Assembly (NCBI GenBank): GCA_963853835.1
Contig: OY970835.1
Span: 37,088,047-37,152,046, forward strand
Length of the DNA stretch: 64,000 nt
Origin: Calendula officinalis
Lineage: Eukaryota > Streptophyta > Magnoliopsida > Asterales > Asteraceae
Reading direction: 5' to 3'
This document shows, one piece after another, positions 24,426 through 35,281 of the stretch; the stretch's first letter is position 1, and the number at the start of each line of letters is the position of its first letter. The notes beneath the pieces were generated by a model. That model saw only the letters and a program-made list of their open reading frames with translations, ran no database searches and was not told the DNA's origin. The position numbers and the translations under genes are program-made.

Positions 24426-25174
24426 CTACAAAAATGTATGAGGCTGTTTAGTTGTATGGCACTTACAAAAACGTTTGTGGGTCAACCCAATCCCATCTTG
24501 TCAACCTGTTACCGACCCGCCTATTTCATCACATCAATCGAAAATATATATACAAATTACAAACTGAATTTTTTTATAAAAGACTCATACCTGTACACTT
24601 GAGGTTACATTGTTACATATCTCATAAATACAACTAAAAAATAACCCATAAAAATACAACTACATATAAAACATTTGAAAAATAAATACGACTTTAAAAA
24701 AACAAATAATAACCCTTCAAATTTTGGTATTTTACTAGTACTAAAAATGTCTGAATGTGCCTATTACTAAAAATCATGCATTTGTAGTACCAAGAGGACT
24801 ACTAAATACATTCAGTCTGTACTGGTTCGGTTTCGATACTCATATCAAATACTCATCCCAAATTTGAACAAATGAAACATTTATCTTCTATGGAATTGAT
24901 TGATAACCAATTCTAGTACCAAACACTCTACCCAACTGTAGCAATTAATATTTTCTTTCATTTTAATTATCTTAAATTGAATTTGTTATATATATAGCGG
25001 TTTCAGTAAAGCGTTTGGCGTTTAGCTAATAGATAATATATAGATTAATTAAATACGGTGTTAATAGAGTATAGTTTCCAAAATAATGTAGATGATTGAT
25101 TGATGAAATGAGGGCAATCTGGTCATTTCAAGTTCTTAGTTTTTAAGAGTGAAAGAACTAAATGCTTTATATAT

Positions 25175-25921
25175 GGGTGATGATATTTACAGAGCTCCTT
25201 TTATCATTTTAGAGAAATTATAACTCAAATGACAAATATGCCCTTCTTCCATTTAATAAAAAACAATTCCCTCAACCAGTAAAACCCGATCGGACTTCCT
25301 TCCAAACCAGAGCAAGCTCGGCTGTCAACCTTCTATTCCAAAACAAAGCAACCTTCCGTCACCACCACGTTGCCGTCACCGCCGCAGCTCCGTCACCACC
25401 AATGTCCGTCACCACTGCGTTGTATATATGCATCAATCTCACCACCACCGCTAATTCACATCTCCCTCCCGCATCACTTCCTCCATCATTGGCTCTGCTG
25501 CACCTCCTCCGATCACCAACATATGCAACCGTCATCAACTTAAAATCGCATCGCCACTACCCCCATCAGTGGAAGAGATGGTGCAGGTTACTGGCGAAAG
25601 GTGTCGGAGAAGAAGACCGAGAGGGAGAGGCGGCAACAAACCCTAATTCGAGATTTGAAGCGATTTAGCTTGGTTTTGCCGGAGATGGTAACCAATAGTC
25701 GCCGGCTTTCATTTATACTTGAGAAGATGGACGTGTTGGTCGGTTTTGCCGGAGAAAATCGAATCATGTATGTGTGTTCACGAGGATTGGGTATTAGTGA
25801 AAAGGAAGAAATATTTAATCTAATTTAGTTTATTTTTAATTAAACTGGAGAAGGGTAAATTTGTCCATTCACTTATAATTGCTCTAGAATTATAAAAGGA
25901 GCTCTACAAGGATCATCTCCC
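25175..25921. mobile_element. Element with 70-bp terminal inverted repeats
   Basis: The left end reads gggtgatgatatttacagag and the right end is its diverged complement; similarity continues for about 70 bp. The 9-bp sequence tttatatat flanks both sides (25166-25174 and 25922-25930), as for a Mutator-like element. The inside is a GC-richer, proline-rich or CGCCG-type stretch (25320-25720) that resembles captured gene sequence. The right arm also coincides with the Helitron 5' end, so an inverted copy of that end is an alternative. Confidence 0.5.
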
Positions 25922-25939
25922 TTTATATATTAGTAGAGA

Positions 25940-28209
25940 TAACTAATGCCTTAATTATGATTATAAATAAAAACTGCAACATCTTATTGCATTACCTGTT
26001 ATACGATAATCAATCTCTTGTAACTTCAAATCATTTTTTCCATCGCAAAAGGTAAATTTTCCTTATTTCATCAACAATCTCTTACTTTGATTCATTTTCA
26101 TCTCCATAATCTTGATCCAATGCAATCTCAGGCTTTTGTAAAAGCGAAATATTCATTTGAATTTGAATTTCTCTTCTATTATCCAAAATTTCCATTTCTT
26201 CATTTTACAAAAACGGTTCAGGCTTCCTCACCATTGTCGTATCAGTAACCCTTTCTATTCCTTCTTTATTAACTTTAAATGATAAGTTTGGTTACTGCAA
26301 TGTTGATGTAAGACCAAAAACATCTTTAGAAGTAGTTGGTTTCCTTATTTCAAACATTTGGGACAATTGGTGTAGGATAATTGGGAGCTTTTGTTAACGG
26401 GTCGATTGGTTTCTTTACTTTAAGGTTATACAGGCTTATTAACATTTCTTTTAAATTCGACTCTATTTTAGGTACGGGTCGGGTCAAATTAAGTCCATCA
26501 AGTGAATCATTTGTTTCAGATCTGGGTACAGGTACAGGTCGGGCCAACTTCAGTCCATCAAGTGAATCTTTTGGCTTTTCTCTAATATCAAATGGGAGAT
26601 CTTTTATGTCAGTTAAGGCTTTAAAAAGATCAAAAGAAATTAAGAATAATTAATCTTTTTCGAAAGCGAAAATAAGCTGGTATCACTAAACTCATAAACT
26701 AATATGGGATGGATTTTTGTAATTTGAAAATTTGTCCAACTTTTGTTACTTCTCTTCATCCCCTCAAATTTCTCTGACATTGACTTTTTGAAAGTCAAAT
26801 ATAGCATTTGTATGTAAATGAATGCAAATATAAGAATATGCTTTTTACCTATACTTCTTTAATATTTTTTTAGTATTGCTATAGCTTAATGTATATATGC
26901 ATTCTTTTGTATAAACCTGAAACTATTTACATCACATTTGGAGCTAATATAATACTTTGTTTGACAATCTTTTTTTTTTAACGAGGAAATTAAATTGGGA
27001 AGAATTGGTGTGAATATGTTTAGAAACCTGAGTTAAGTGGATCTTGATAATCATACTTATCATTTCAAGATTGAGCTTAAACGTCAAATGTCTATAGTTT
27101 TAGGTCAAATAGACTTGCTTTATGAGTTATTGACTTTTCAAACCGTACTTGGCATTTCTCTAAGTGTATATTTTCAGTTTTGCAATCTCTAAGTGTATAT
27201 TTTCAGTTTTGCAAGTATAACTTGGTTTGCAGCAAAAATGAAACTTCAAAAAGTTTAAAGAAACTCCTTTTTTATTGTTCTGTTCACAAAATTACTCAAA
27301 ATGTGGTTTGATTTTCCAATAAGAATTTTTTTTTTAATTGTCCAGTTCCAATAGTCGAATAAACCATCTCATTACTCAAAACAGAAGTAGCCTAAAGAAA
27401 TGTTCTAGAAACTTCATGCATAATATAACTAACACCGTTTAAAGGTGTACAACTACAACTTAACCTTTTCTCAACTAACCTTCTAAGAAAGTTAATTCCT
27501 TCAAGATTCGGGCGTGAATCTACTATAACTACCCGAAATTGTCTCCTTAATTCATGAACATGTAATAAAATCGTTTCAATTAAATTTGATGAATCAATTG
27601 TTAATAAATTTGATGAACCATATATTAATAAAACATCATCATCAGTCCATCACGAATCTTTGTAACTACGTGTTTGACTATTACTTTAGTTTATATTGAA
27701 ATTGCTAACACCATTTATTATTAACCAAGATATACATTTATTAACTTCATCATATTTCCTGCTTTGAAACTTATCTGATGTAATTGATGCATAGAGGCTA
27801 GAACTTAGTTGTTCTTCACTGCAATTTATTACTTCTATTGAATTTCATACTTTGTAACTTTCTAGGTGTATGCCTTCTTCAATTGAATACAGTCCAGTTA
27901 TAGTTCAAAGTTCACACAAGCACAAACGATACAGTCAAAAGGTTTTTTTTTGTAACAGTGAATTGGGAGTTTCTGCTTAGGGATTCTGAAGTCGTAATTT
28001 CTGCTTAGGGATTCTAAAGTCATAAAGTGTAATTCTTCCGTTAGACGGTGATATTCTAGAGCTTGATTGTCTAGGTAATTAGTCATATCTCTTTATTAAT
28101 GCTCGAAATTCTAGAAATTAGGGTTTTCAATCAAGTCAATGGAGTTATAATCCTATAGTAATTGTTCAAATCGATAATCAATGTGATCGATAAACAGAGA
28201 TTACCGTAC
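25940..28209. other. Intergenic repeat-derived DNA with decayed fragments
   Basis: AT-rich. A decayed coding fragment lies at 26327-26610 (listed separately). The segment 27900-28209 is intron 1 flank of the captured SF3B4 piece, judged by its position after the GT donor. No complete gene is seen. Confidence 0.4.
26327..26610 (-). pseudogene. Decayed coding fragment with repeated SLDGL(K/N)L-RPVP motif
   Basis: Minus-strand reading gives two units, 'DSLDGLKLARPVPVP' and 'DSLDGLNLTRPVPK', then stops within about 60 codons. Further codons downstream stay protein-like but carry several stops. A 'LDGL-L-RPVP' motif occurs in plant plastid S1-domain proteins as far as I recall, but I cannot confirm this. 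I read it as a gene remnant. Confidence 0.4.
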
Positions 28210-28342
28210 CTGAGGATCGAGACTGCCGACGTATGCGGTGGCTGTTACGTGTATGGCTCACAACAGTGACATCTTGGTTCCTCTCCGCCGAGTGTTGATC
28301 TAAAAGATTCGCTCCGATGCCGGGAGCTATCGTAATCGTCAT
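28210..28342 (-). pseudogene. SF3B4 (SAP49-type splicing factor) first exon, broken
   Basis: The start TITIAPGIGANLLDQHSAER followed by NQDVTV matches the N-terminus of splicing factor 3B subunit 4. The exon should continue YVGxLDPQ. Those codons (tac gtc ggc agt ctc gat cct cag) are present before a GT donor, but 28 bp (within about 28237-28266) lie between, shifting the frame. The RRM exons are not found nearby. Intact SF3B4 binds near the branch site in U2 snRNP. This copy is a captured or duplicated fragment. Confidence 0.75.
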
Positions 28343-28934
28343 CCTTTTCTTCTCAGTTTGCTGCTCGAAATCCCTCAAAACTCTTGCATAACCAAATATA
28401 TGCGTTAAGCCTAGCTTTTCCTGGTAAAGGCATCTGATATAGTTAAGTAGTAGAGAGATGTTTGAGTCTGATTATGGTGGAGATGTCTATGATCGGTTGT
28501 TTCTTCACAGGAAATGAGAGAAAAGTTGAAGGGGGAGAGAAGAAGAGGAAGATAAAAAATGAGATTTGAAATTGATATCCCTTTTTATTTAATCAACTAT
28601 GGATGGAGGAGGTGGACGTGTGCGAAGGTCAGAGAAAGTGAAACACACATACAGGTAGCTGATACAAACAGCCAGCTAGCTGATACAAGCAAAAACATAA
28701 CCAACGGATGATGATGAACATGGGCGGCGGCAATATTTTGATTGGGGGTCAGAAGCAGGACATCGACGTGTACAAGAATTCAATCTATTTGCATATAGAT
28801 AAATGATTTTACGGGAAGTAATCAAAATCATTAATGTTCTGCTCAACCATCGCCGTGAATCACCCCTTCACAATTGCCGCCTACATCCTCTTCTCCGGCC
28901 ACCAGACCCACCCACGCTGCCCTTAATCGCATCG

Positions 28935-29196
28935 TGATACGAATCTTTTATTAAATATCACGTGAGAGGCACATGCAAGTAATAACTACATAGCATTGTG
29001 ATAGGTTCATTAGCTTTGTGAATGTTTAGAACATTTCTCTCTTAGAATTCTCTCTCAACTTGTAATCTTTGAATAGTAATTCAATCATTCGATTACTTTG
29101 AACAATTCATTCGGAATTCATTCTTATCTTCTGGATTCCCTGTGTTGTTTTGGATTAAACTTCATTTCTTAAGTGAATTCTGGTTTAATCGTAACA
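28935..29196 (+). repeat. 5' LTR (262 bp, internally deleted)
   Basis: Compared with the 313-bp 3' LTR it lacks the segment between 'aagtaataact' and 'acatagcattg'. One substitution is visible (gaattctctc against gaatgctctc). Confidence 0.88.
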
Positions 29197-29476
29197 ATTG
29201 GTATCAGAGCCACTTTTCTGGCCAAAATTGAAGATCGAAAGTAGCAGTTCTGACCTAAACTCAAGATCTCGAGTTCACTATGGATCCAATAACCAGCAGC
29301 TGGAATAATGGGGCAAAATCGATTACCTCAGAAGCTGTGACATATGCTATTCAAGATTCAAGAACAGAAATGATAAACTTCTAACAGAGATCAAGAACAG
29401 AAATATTCTTGTGATCGGATGCAGAATTGGAACATAACAAACAGAGGTACTAATCATATCCTTCAATTTTCGAATC

Positions 29477-31081
29477 TTGAAGACAGATTCTAGTTCTTGC
29501 ACTTCTTTTGTTGGTGATTTCAGAATTACAATGGTCAGTGAAAGTAATAATGAAATAAAAACTCAAAAAATATATGATGCACGTAAGGTGTTCGATGAAA
29601 TGCCAGCAGTCAAGATATTGAAACAAGAAGGCACGGTTGAAGAATACTGTGCAGAATTCAGTTCTTTATTTGGTAATACAAGTTTATTTGAATCTTTTGA
29701 CATTAGTCTCTTCATTTGGGGGTTGCAACCAGAAATTAAGGAAGGTGTTGCAAGGTTTGAACCTAAAAGTCTTCATGATGCCTATTGTTTGGCTATAGTG
29801 CAAGAAGCTACTAGTGATCTCATGAAGAGGTTGAACAATCCATCCTTGTCACCGGTTATCAAGTTTAAAGATTCAAGTGAAGTGAATAATAATAATATTG
29901 ATTCTATGATTCTTGATGAAGTTTGCAAAGAAGATGATATGGATAATAAAATGGAGCCAAAAGATTCAAATAATGTGGAAGACAAAAATAATGAATTGGT
30001 GGTCATTGATAAGTTTGTTAAAGATGAAGTCCAAACTAATGAAGTTGAAGTAGTTGGTGTAAGTGGTTTGGAAAATAAGAGTAACTTAATGGGATTTGAT
30101 TCATCTTTGCAAAAAAATGATCATAATGCATATTATAAGGAACAATTAGATGACTTTTCCTGTGATGAATTAGATAAGACAACATATTTTGTGGATGGTA
30201 TTAACTTGACGAAAGCATTTGAAACTTATGCCACAAGTCCTCATTTTGTTACAAGGAAAATTAATGAAGAAGAAATGCTAAATATTGATAATGCGGATAA
30301 AATAATTGTTGTTGGATACGACTTTAAAAAAATTGAAAGAACTTCATATAAGGTTTTGGGTGAAGATGTTGAGCTTGATGAAGATTTTGGAAATTTCACT
30401 ATACATGAAAACTTCCTAGTTAATGGATATTTTAGAAAAAACAAAAGAAGTTGGCATCTTAGTTACTACTTAACAATTAATGATACATTTGAATGGAAAC
30501 CTGGTTGGGATTTATTGGTTGGTAATTTGATTGGTTCAAACGATATAGTGTATGGTTACTTGTACCCCAATAGAAAAAATGGAAGTATAATGGGAAGAGG
30601 TGGTGATATTGTTAAACATTTGCGAGTTGAAACTAAAGCAAAAATCAGAAATGGTGAAACAGAAAAAGGTTGTGATGAATGTGTGCATATATCTGGTAAA
30701 GTTTCTATTGTGAGAAAAGCATTTTTTTAAAAAGCATCTCGGCATGTCTATCCCTCAACACCTGATTCTGGTGGTTTGATTATTGGTGCAAATACTGGTG
30801 CACCAATTAATGGTTTAACTGCATTAGTTGGTGTTTATGGTGGGTACAAGAATAATTTTAACCGCGATGAATCCTTACCAAAAGAATTTTCTCTTTGTTT
30901 AATTTGTCCAACTATTGGCGGTGTAATTGATGTCTCACCTTCTCAATCAATTAAAGTGGATATTTTTCCTTTTGTTAAGTTGGTTGGAAATAGTTCAAAA
31001 AGTCAGTGGTTTAAATCAGTTCTTATATGTAATTCTTGGGGCTATATGATCAACAATTATATGCTATTTCTGAAAGTTTAA
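29477..31081 (+). pseudogene. gag-like ORF fused to captured KH-domain protein sequence
   Basis: The open frame 29477-30730 (417 codons) begins with a retrotransposon gag-like block (about 29620-29840: GTVEEYCAEFSSLF, LFIWGLQPEIKEGV). A long acidic segment of unknown nature follows. From about 30541 it reads like a plant poly(C)-binding KH protein: GSIMGRGGDIVKHLRVETKA then RNGETEKGCDE, with the GRGG loop. A TAA at 30728-30730 falls inside this block. The same frame then continues to 31081 with SGGLIIGANTGAPINGL, VGVYGGYK and KEFSLCLICPT, again matching the region between KH domains of that family. No introns are present, so it looks like a captured, internally deleted cDNA. The upstream in-frame start of the element may be the ATG at 29280, separated by stops. 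Confidence 0.7.
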
Positions 31082-31365
31082 GTGAAGCTAAGAAAGTTCA
31101 ACTCGAGAAGTATGGTGTTTATAGTTTTTTTTTTTGCTTTCAAGGATTCTTGAGGACAAGAATCTTTTAAGGGGAATGGAAGGTATGGTTTGAATAAGGT
31201 CACGTGAAGAGCACATGAGCTAGTTAATATACAAGTTACTGCATTCTAAATCTGAGCTGCCATAGGTTATCTGAGTTGCACTATGTTTATCTGAGCTACA
31301 CTCTCGATATCACTGTGAATTGATGATGCCAAAGTTCTTTATGCCGCCAAAATTCTTTTCTTAAA

Positions 31366-32146
31366 ACCATCCTTGAGGGCAAGGATCATTTCAAGGGGAA
31401 TGGATTGATACGAATCTTTTATTAAATATCACGTGAGAGGCACATGCAAGTAATAACTGAATTGTAATCAATTCAGTTACAGTTAGTTGAAGTTTCCGTG
31501 TTAATAAATACATAGCATTGTGATAGGTTCATTAGCTTTGTGAATGTTTAGAACATTTCTCTCTTAGAATGCTCTCTCAACTTGTAATCTTTGAATAGTA
31601 ATTCAATCATTCGATTACTTTGAACAATTCATTCGGAATTCATTCTTATCTTCTGGATTCCCTGTGTTGTTTTGGATTAAACTTCATTTCTTAAGTGAAT
31701 TCTGGTTTAATCGTAACACATCGGTACTACTTTTTTATTCATGGTCGATCTCACAAGACCATCCTTGAGGGCAAGGATCATTTCAAGGGGAATGGATTGA
31801 TACGAATCTTTTATTAAATATCACGTGAGAGGCACATGCAAGTAATAACTGAATTGTAATCAATTCAGTTACAGTTAGTTGAAGTTTCCGTGTTAATAAA
31901 TACATAGCATTGTGATAGGTTCATTAGCTTTGTGAATGTTTAGAACATTTCTCTCTTAGAATGCTCTCTCAACTTGTAATCTTTGAATAGTAATTCAATC
32001 ATTCGATTACTTTGAACAATTCATTCGGAATTCATTCTTATCTTCTGGATTCCCTGTGTTGTTTTGGATTAAACTTCATTTCTTAAGTGAATTCTGGTTT
32101 AATCGTAACACATCGGTACTACTTTTTTATTCATGGTCGATCTCAC
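31366..32146 (+). repeat. Tandem duplication of the 3' LTR plus flanks (392-bp period)
   Basis: Copy 1 (31366-31754) and copy 2 (31758-32146) each contain the end of the element, the polypurine tract, a full LTR (31406-31718 and 31798-32110) and 36 bp of host flank (catcggtact...). I see no difference between the two LTRs. The host flank is inside the unit, so this is a DNA-level duplication after insertion. Confidence 0.9.
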
Positions 32147-33119
32147 TTTACTTAACCTTTTTCTCCCTATTCGGTTACCTACTTTGCTTAATCGCTACTT
32201 TCTCACAGACTTCACAACCATCGTGACTGACAAGCTACACAACGAATCCTCTGACTAGGTTAGCGTCCAATTCAAATTATTTGTTAATCGGATTTTCAGT
32301 TGTGTTCTTTTTTTTAATCAATTTTGACTTTGTACTGCAGAAGATGGTCTAAAAACCCTAACATTTAAATTACAAAGATCGTCTAAAAACCCTAACATTT
32401 AAATTACAATTTCCAAACGTCAATTAATATGTACAAGTAATATCGTTTATAATTTCTAACAATGTTTACAAATGAACTTTTTTTCTTGCTTACAACAGAA
32501 ATGGTGTGGTTGACATACAATAAGTTTGCTCACATTTATGTTACAAGCTGTAGGAAACGGTCAAAATCTTTCTTTTTCTAATTTTTTTTATTTTTGCACT
32601 TTTGGTTATATGAAAGTTAAGGCTCTAACCTTTTAAATTTTTTTAGGAGTGATGATGGGCATATGGAGTATCTTAATGTACAACAAATGTCTCATGTTCC
32701 AGTTCTTAAGAACTTTGTAGAATATTTTCAATGTAAGAATTTATATGTTTGCGTTGTCTACTTGCTTGACTCCTAGGTTTGTGACAATGAGTAAGTTTGG
32801 GCTATATTTATTTACAGCATACAATACAATATGTTCATTCACAAATCAACAACTACATTCAATAGGGGGAACATGCTGATCTGAAGATTAAGGATTTTGA
32901 CTAGGATGAGTCATCCCTCCACCAATTTTAGATTCTAATAGTGAAAGGAAATTGAATTATGTACAATGATCAAATTGGATCTAGGAAAGTTATGGCACTT
33001 CAGTTTTCTATTTGTGTATCTTATTGTTATTGATTAAATAAATAGAAATTAGAAATCCAAAACTGAATATATAATTGCAGCAATTAGAACTGAATTTGAA
33101 TAAATAATTTTGTAAGTAG
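32147..33119. other. Host flank of the retrotransposon, decayed
   Basis: A protein-like frame near 32120-32260 may continue from the left flank of the retrotransposon (28820-28934), which suggests the element landed in older gene-like sequence. I cannot name it. The rest is AT-rich with no domain seen. Confidence 0.3.
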
Positions 33120-33525
33120 TTTCTCAGATTCAATTAGAAGATTATGCTCTGTTTTGAAGTGGCATCCACATTTTGCCACACAACTTATTGTTGCTTCAAA
33201 TGATGATAGTTCACCTTCTTTGAGGGTACTCATTTATTTATTTATTTATTATTTTTTTATACATACGGAAATACGTTATTTATGTAATTTACCGAGTTTT
33301 TTATGCAGATATGGGACATGAGGAACTTAATGTCCCCTCTGCGGGAGTTGGTAGGTCACATTAAAGTAATCATTTTTTATTTTTCTATTTACTTATATAT
33401 TATATTCTAACAAATTAAATAAATCAGGTGTTGTCGCGATGTCTTGGTGTCCTAATGACAGCTCATATTTGCTTACTTGTGGCAAAGATAATCACACTAT
33501 TTGTTGGGACACTAATTGGGCTGAG
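33120..33525 (+). pseudogene. SEC31 (COPII outer coat) WD40 exon fragment
   Basis: Three consecutive exons with splice sites are present: 33120-33225 (FSDSIRRLCSVLKWHPHFAT then QLIVASNDDSSPSLR), 33309-33365 (IWDMRNLMSPLRELVGHIK) and 33428-33525 (VVAMSWCPNDSSYLLTCGKD then NHTICWDT). These match the WD40 domain of plant SEC31, which with SEC13 forms the COPII cage on ER exit vesicles. One G is missing at the second exon junction, so joining at the GT and AG sites shifts the frame. The exons before and after are absent, making this a captured or duplicated fragment. Confidence 0.85.
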
Positions 33526-34150
33526 GTATGTCAATCACTTTGTATTGTTCTTCGAACATTTTAAATTTATATATTTTGGTAATGACAGAACCGCAAACTT
33601 TTGGTAAATCGATCATATTCAGTTTCGCATAAATACTTAACTCTTTCTATTGTGTAGTTGAAGGTTCTGAGGTGGAGGATATGCAATTGATTTGGTATGT
33701 AAGTTTTTATCAACTGTACAATTTTAGGGGTAGCAGGGTACCCGCACACGGCATAGAAATTACGTGTCGGATGTTCTCTTCTTATTATGAACCTTTCATT
33801 GGCATCAATCTTGAGACTAATAGCAAGAAATGACGTTTTAAAACCCGTTAATTTTAGTCTAATTTTTTAAACTTTGTTTTTATATTTAAACTTTGCTTTC
33901 TAAGGTGGTTCAAACTGGCTACTTTAATGTTGGTCAACCTAGGGAAATTTAGTAGGGTCAAAATGGGTACTTTATAATGTGCGCCTTTGGGTCAAAATAT
34001 TTACATTTTAATGTGGGTCAAAACAGCCACTTTTTAATATGGGTCAAAATGGGTCCTTTTAATGGGTCTAAGCGGTTATTAAGAATTTATGCATATTTTT
34101 AAATATAATTAGTTATCATGACATTTTTAAAATTGTAAAATTTATTGTAG
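33526..34150. other. Decayed intergenic or intron-like DNA
   Basis: At 33725-33760 'gtagcagggtacccgcacac' resembles, in reverse, the Helitron 3' end at 58764-58798. From 33900 to 34080 'gggtcaaaatgggtac'-type units repeat about four times. No gene. Confidence 0.35.
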
Positions 34151-34259
34151 GCACCGTCTTATTGATAATATGGTTATTATGCTCTCAAGAGTGATGGTAG
34201 TTATGTATGGACATGCAAAAACTATGATGGTGACGTACAAAATGATTTCTTAGCACAAG
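34151..34259 (+). pseudogene. NADP-isocitrate dehydrogenase exon fragment
   Basis: After a tgtag acceptor the codons read HRLIDNMV. With a one-base adjustment they continue YALKSDGSYVWTCKNYDGDV followed by QNDFLAQG, before a GT donor. This is a highly conserved exon of NADP-dependent isocitrate dehydrogenase. The frameshift lies at 34174-34178. No neighbouring exon is present. It is on the same strand as the SEC31 piece and upstream of a Helitron 3' end. Confidence 0.85.
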
Positions 34260-34599
34260 GTACCATTAACTATTTACATGCTATTTGATTTTAATAAAAA
34301 TCATTTTCTGCTTTTAATATATAAATCTTGTATATTCTTAACAAATTTTTTTTATATATCTTATATATTTCTACTAAATTTGGCATTTTTTTTTATATTT
34401 TGCAATCTCTTGTGAAAATATGCTCCAAGTCATTAATGGATATGTCCAGATCTCAAGCTTGAAAATGCTTTCACCATTGATCATAAATTATGTGTATTAT
34501 GTGTGATATGTATCAAAACGCGCTTAACATCATTTTAATAATAGATTACTATATTTATTTCTCAAGTATTTTTTATTGGTATATTCCTTTTTTTATTTC

Positions 34600-34639
34600 T
34601 CGAAGCATGCCCGTCCATCCGGGCGGGCTATGAAGCTAG
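34600..34639 (+). mobile_element. Helitron 3' terminus
   Basis: Arms gcccgtcc (34609-34616) and gggcgggc (34621-34628) form an 8-bp stem with one mismatch. 'tatgaag' and CTAG (34636-34639) follow, then T. The same terminus occurs at 40675-40705. The 5' end could not be placed. The SEC31 and isocitrate dehydrogenase pieces lie upstream on the same strand and are probably cargo. Confidence 0.8.
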
Positions 34640-34865
34640 TATGATATATGACGTTGGATGCAAAAATATAAATATTTTTTCAGTTTAATGACGCAATTTT
34701 AATTAAAAATAGGAGTGCTGTAGCATGTTGCTAGAGGCGGTAATGAAAAACCTAGTCATTGCAACTGGAAGTTCAATAGATATGATTAATCACACATATA
34801 TGAGTTCATAATTCTAATTAAAATGTTAAAGATATGTCAGAAAATTCTAATTCTAATCACACATA

Positions 34866-35171
34866 GTTCCTCCGATTCAAAATAAGTGATGCGCTTTCCA
34901 TATTTAGGTGATTCAAAATAAATGATACATTTTAAAATTTTACCTTATTTGGTAAAAAGTAGTGGGCTCCACACCCACTAATTACCTACTTTATAAAGTG
35001 AAATGACCCTTATATCCTTACTTTTTATTTTTAAACATTATTAATCTTACTTTATTCAAAAATTGTGGGACTCATTCCCCACTAACCATGTAATTAATTT
35101 AATTTAACCATCAGTACAATCTTTTGTCTCAAAACACGTGAAACGTATCACTTATTTTGAATAGGAGGAAG
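34866..35171. mobile_element. Stowaway-type MITE
   Basis: TA duplications at 34864-34865 and 35172-35173 flank the ends gttcctccgattcaaaataa and its complement. Same subfamily as 1804-2116. Confidence 0.8.
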
Positions 35172-35281
35172 TATATTATATGAGTTCATAATTCTAATTA
35201 AAATGTTAAAGATATGTCAGAAAATTGTAAATCAATTTATAACCAAACTCTTCATTTTAGGAATTACTCGTACAAATAGTC

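Larger units (their letters stand above)
19621..25939 (-). mobile_element. Minus-strand Helitron with captured exons (inferred boundaries)
   Basis: On the minus strand the 5' end reads TCTCTACTAATATATAAA, starting at 25939 and preceded by A. The 3' end reads CTAG, finishing at 19621 and followed by T. About ten bases before the CTAG, 'cctgtatcacggg' forms a short hairpin. TC start, CTRR end, terminal hairpin and insertion between A and T are the Helitron hallmarks. No RepHel protein is encoded, so it is non-autonomous. It contains exon-like pieces on the same strand, including plastid petA, and a 2.6-kb solo LTR. Without the LTR element it is about 3.7 kb. Confidence 0.55.
28935..31718 (+). 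mobile_element. Non-autonomous LTR retrotransposon carrying KH-domain host sequence
   Basis: 5' LTR 28935-29196 and 3' LTR 31406-31718 start TGATACGAATC and end CGTAACA. The 5-bp duplication catcg flanks it (28930-28934 and 31719-31723). The primer-binding site tggtatcagagcc (about 29199-29211) follows the 5' LTR after two bases and fits initiator tRNA-Met. A polypurine tract (aaggggaatgga) precedes the 3' LTR. The interior has a gag-like ORF and KH-domain sequence but no protease, integrase, reverse transcriptase or RNase H. The 5' LTR lacks about 51-54 bp present in the 3' LTR; otherwise they are nearly identical, so the insertion is young. Confidence 0.88.
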
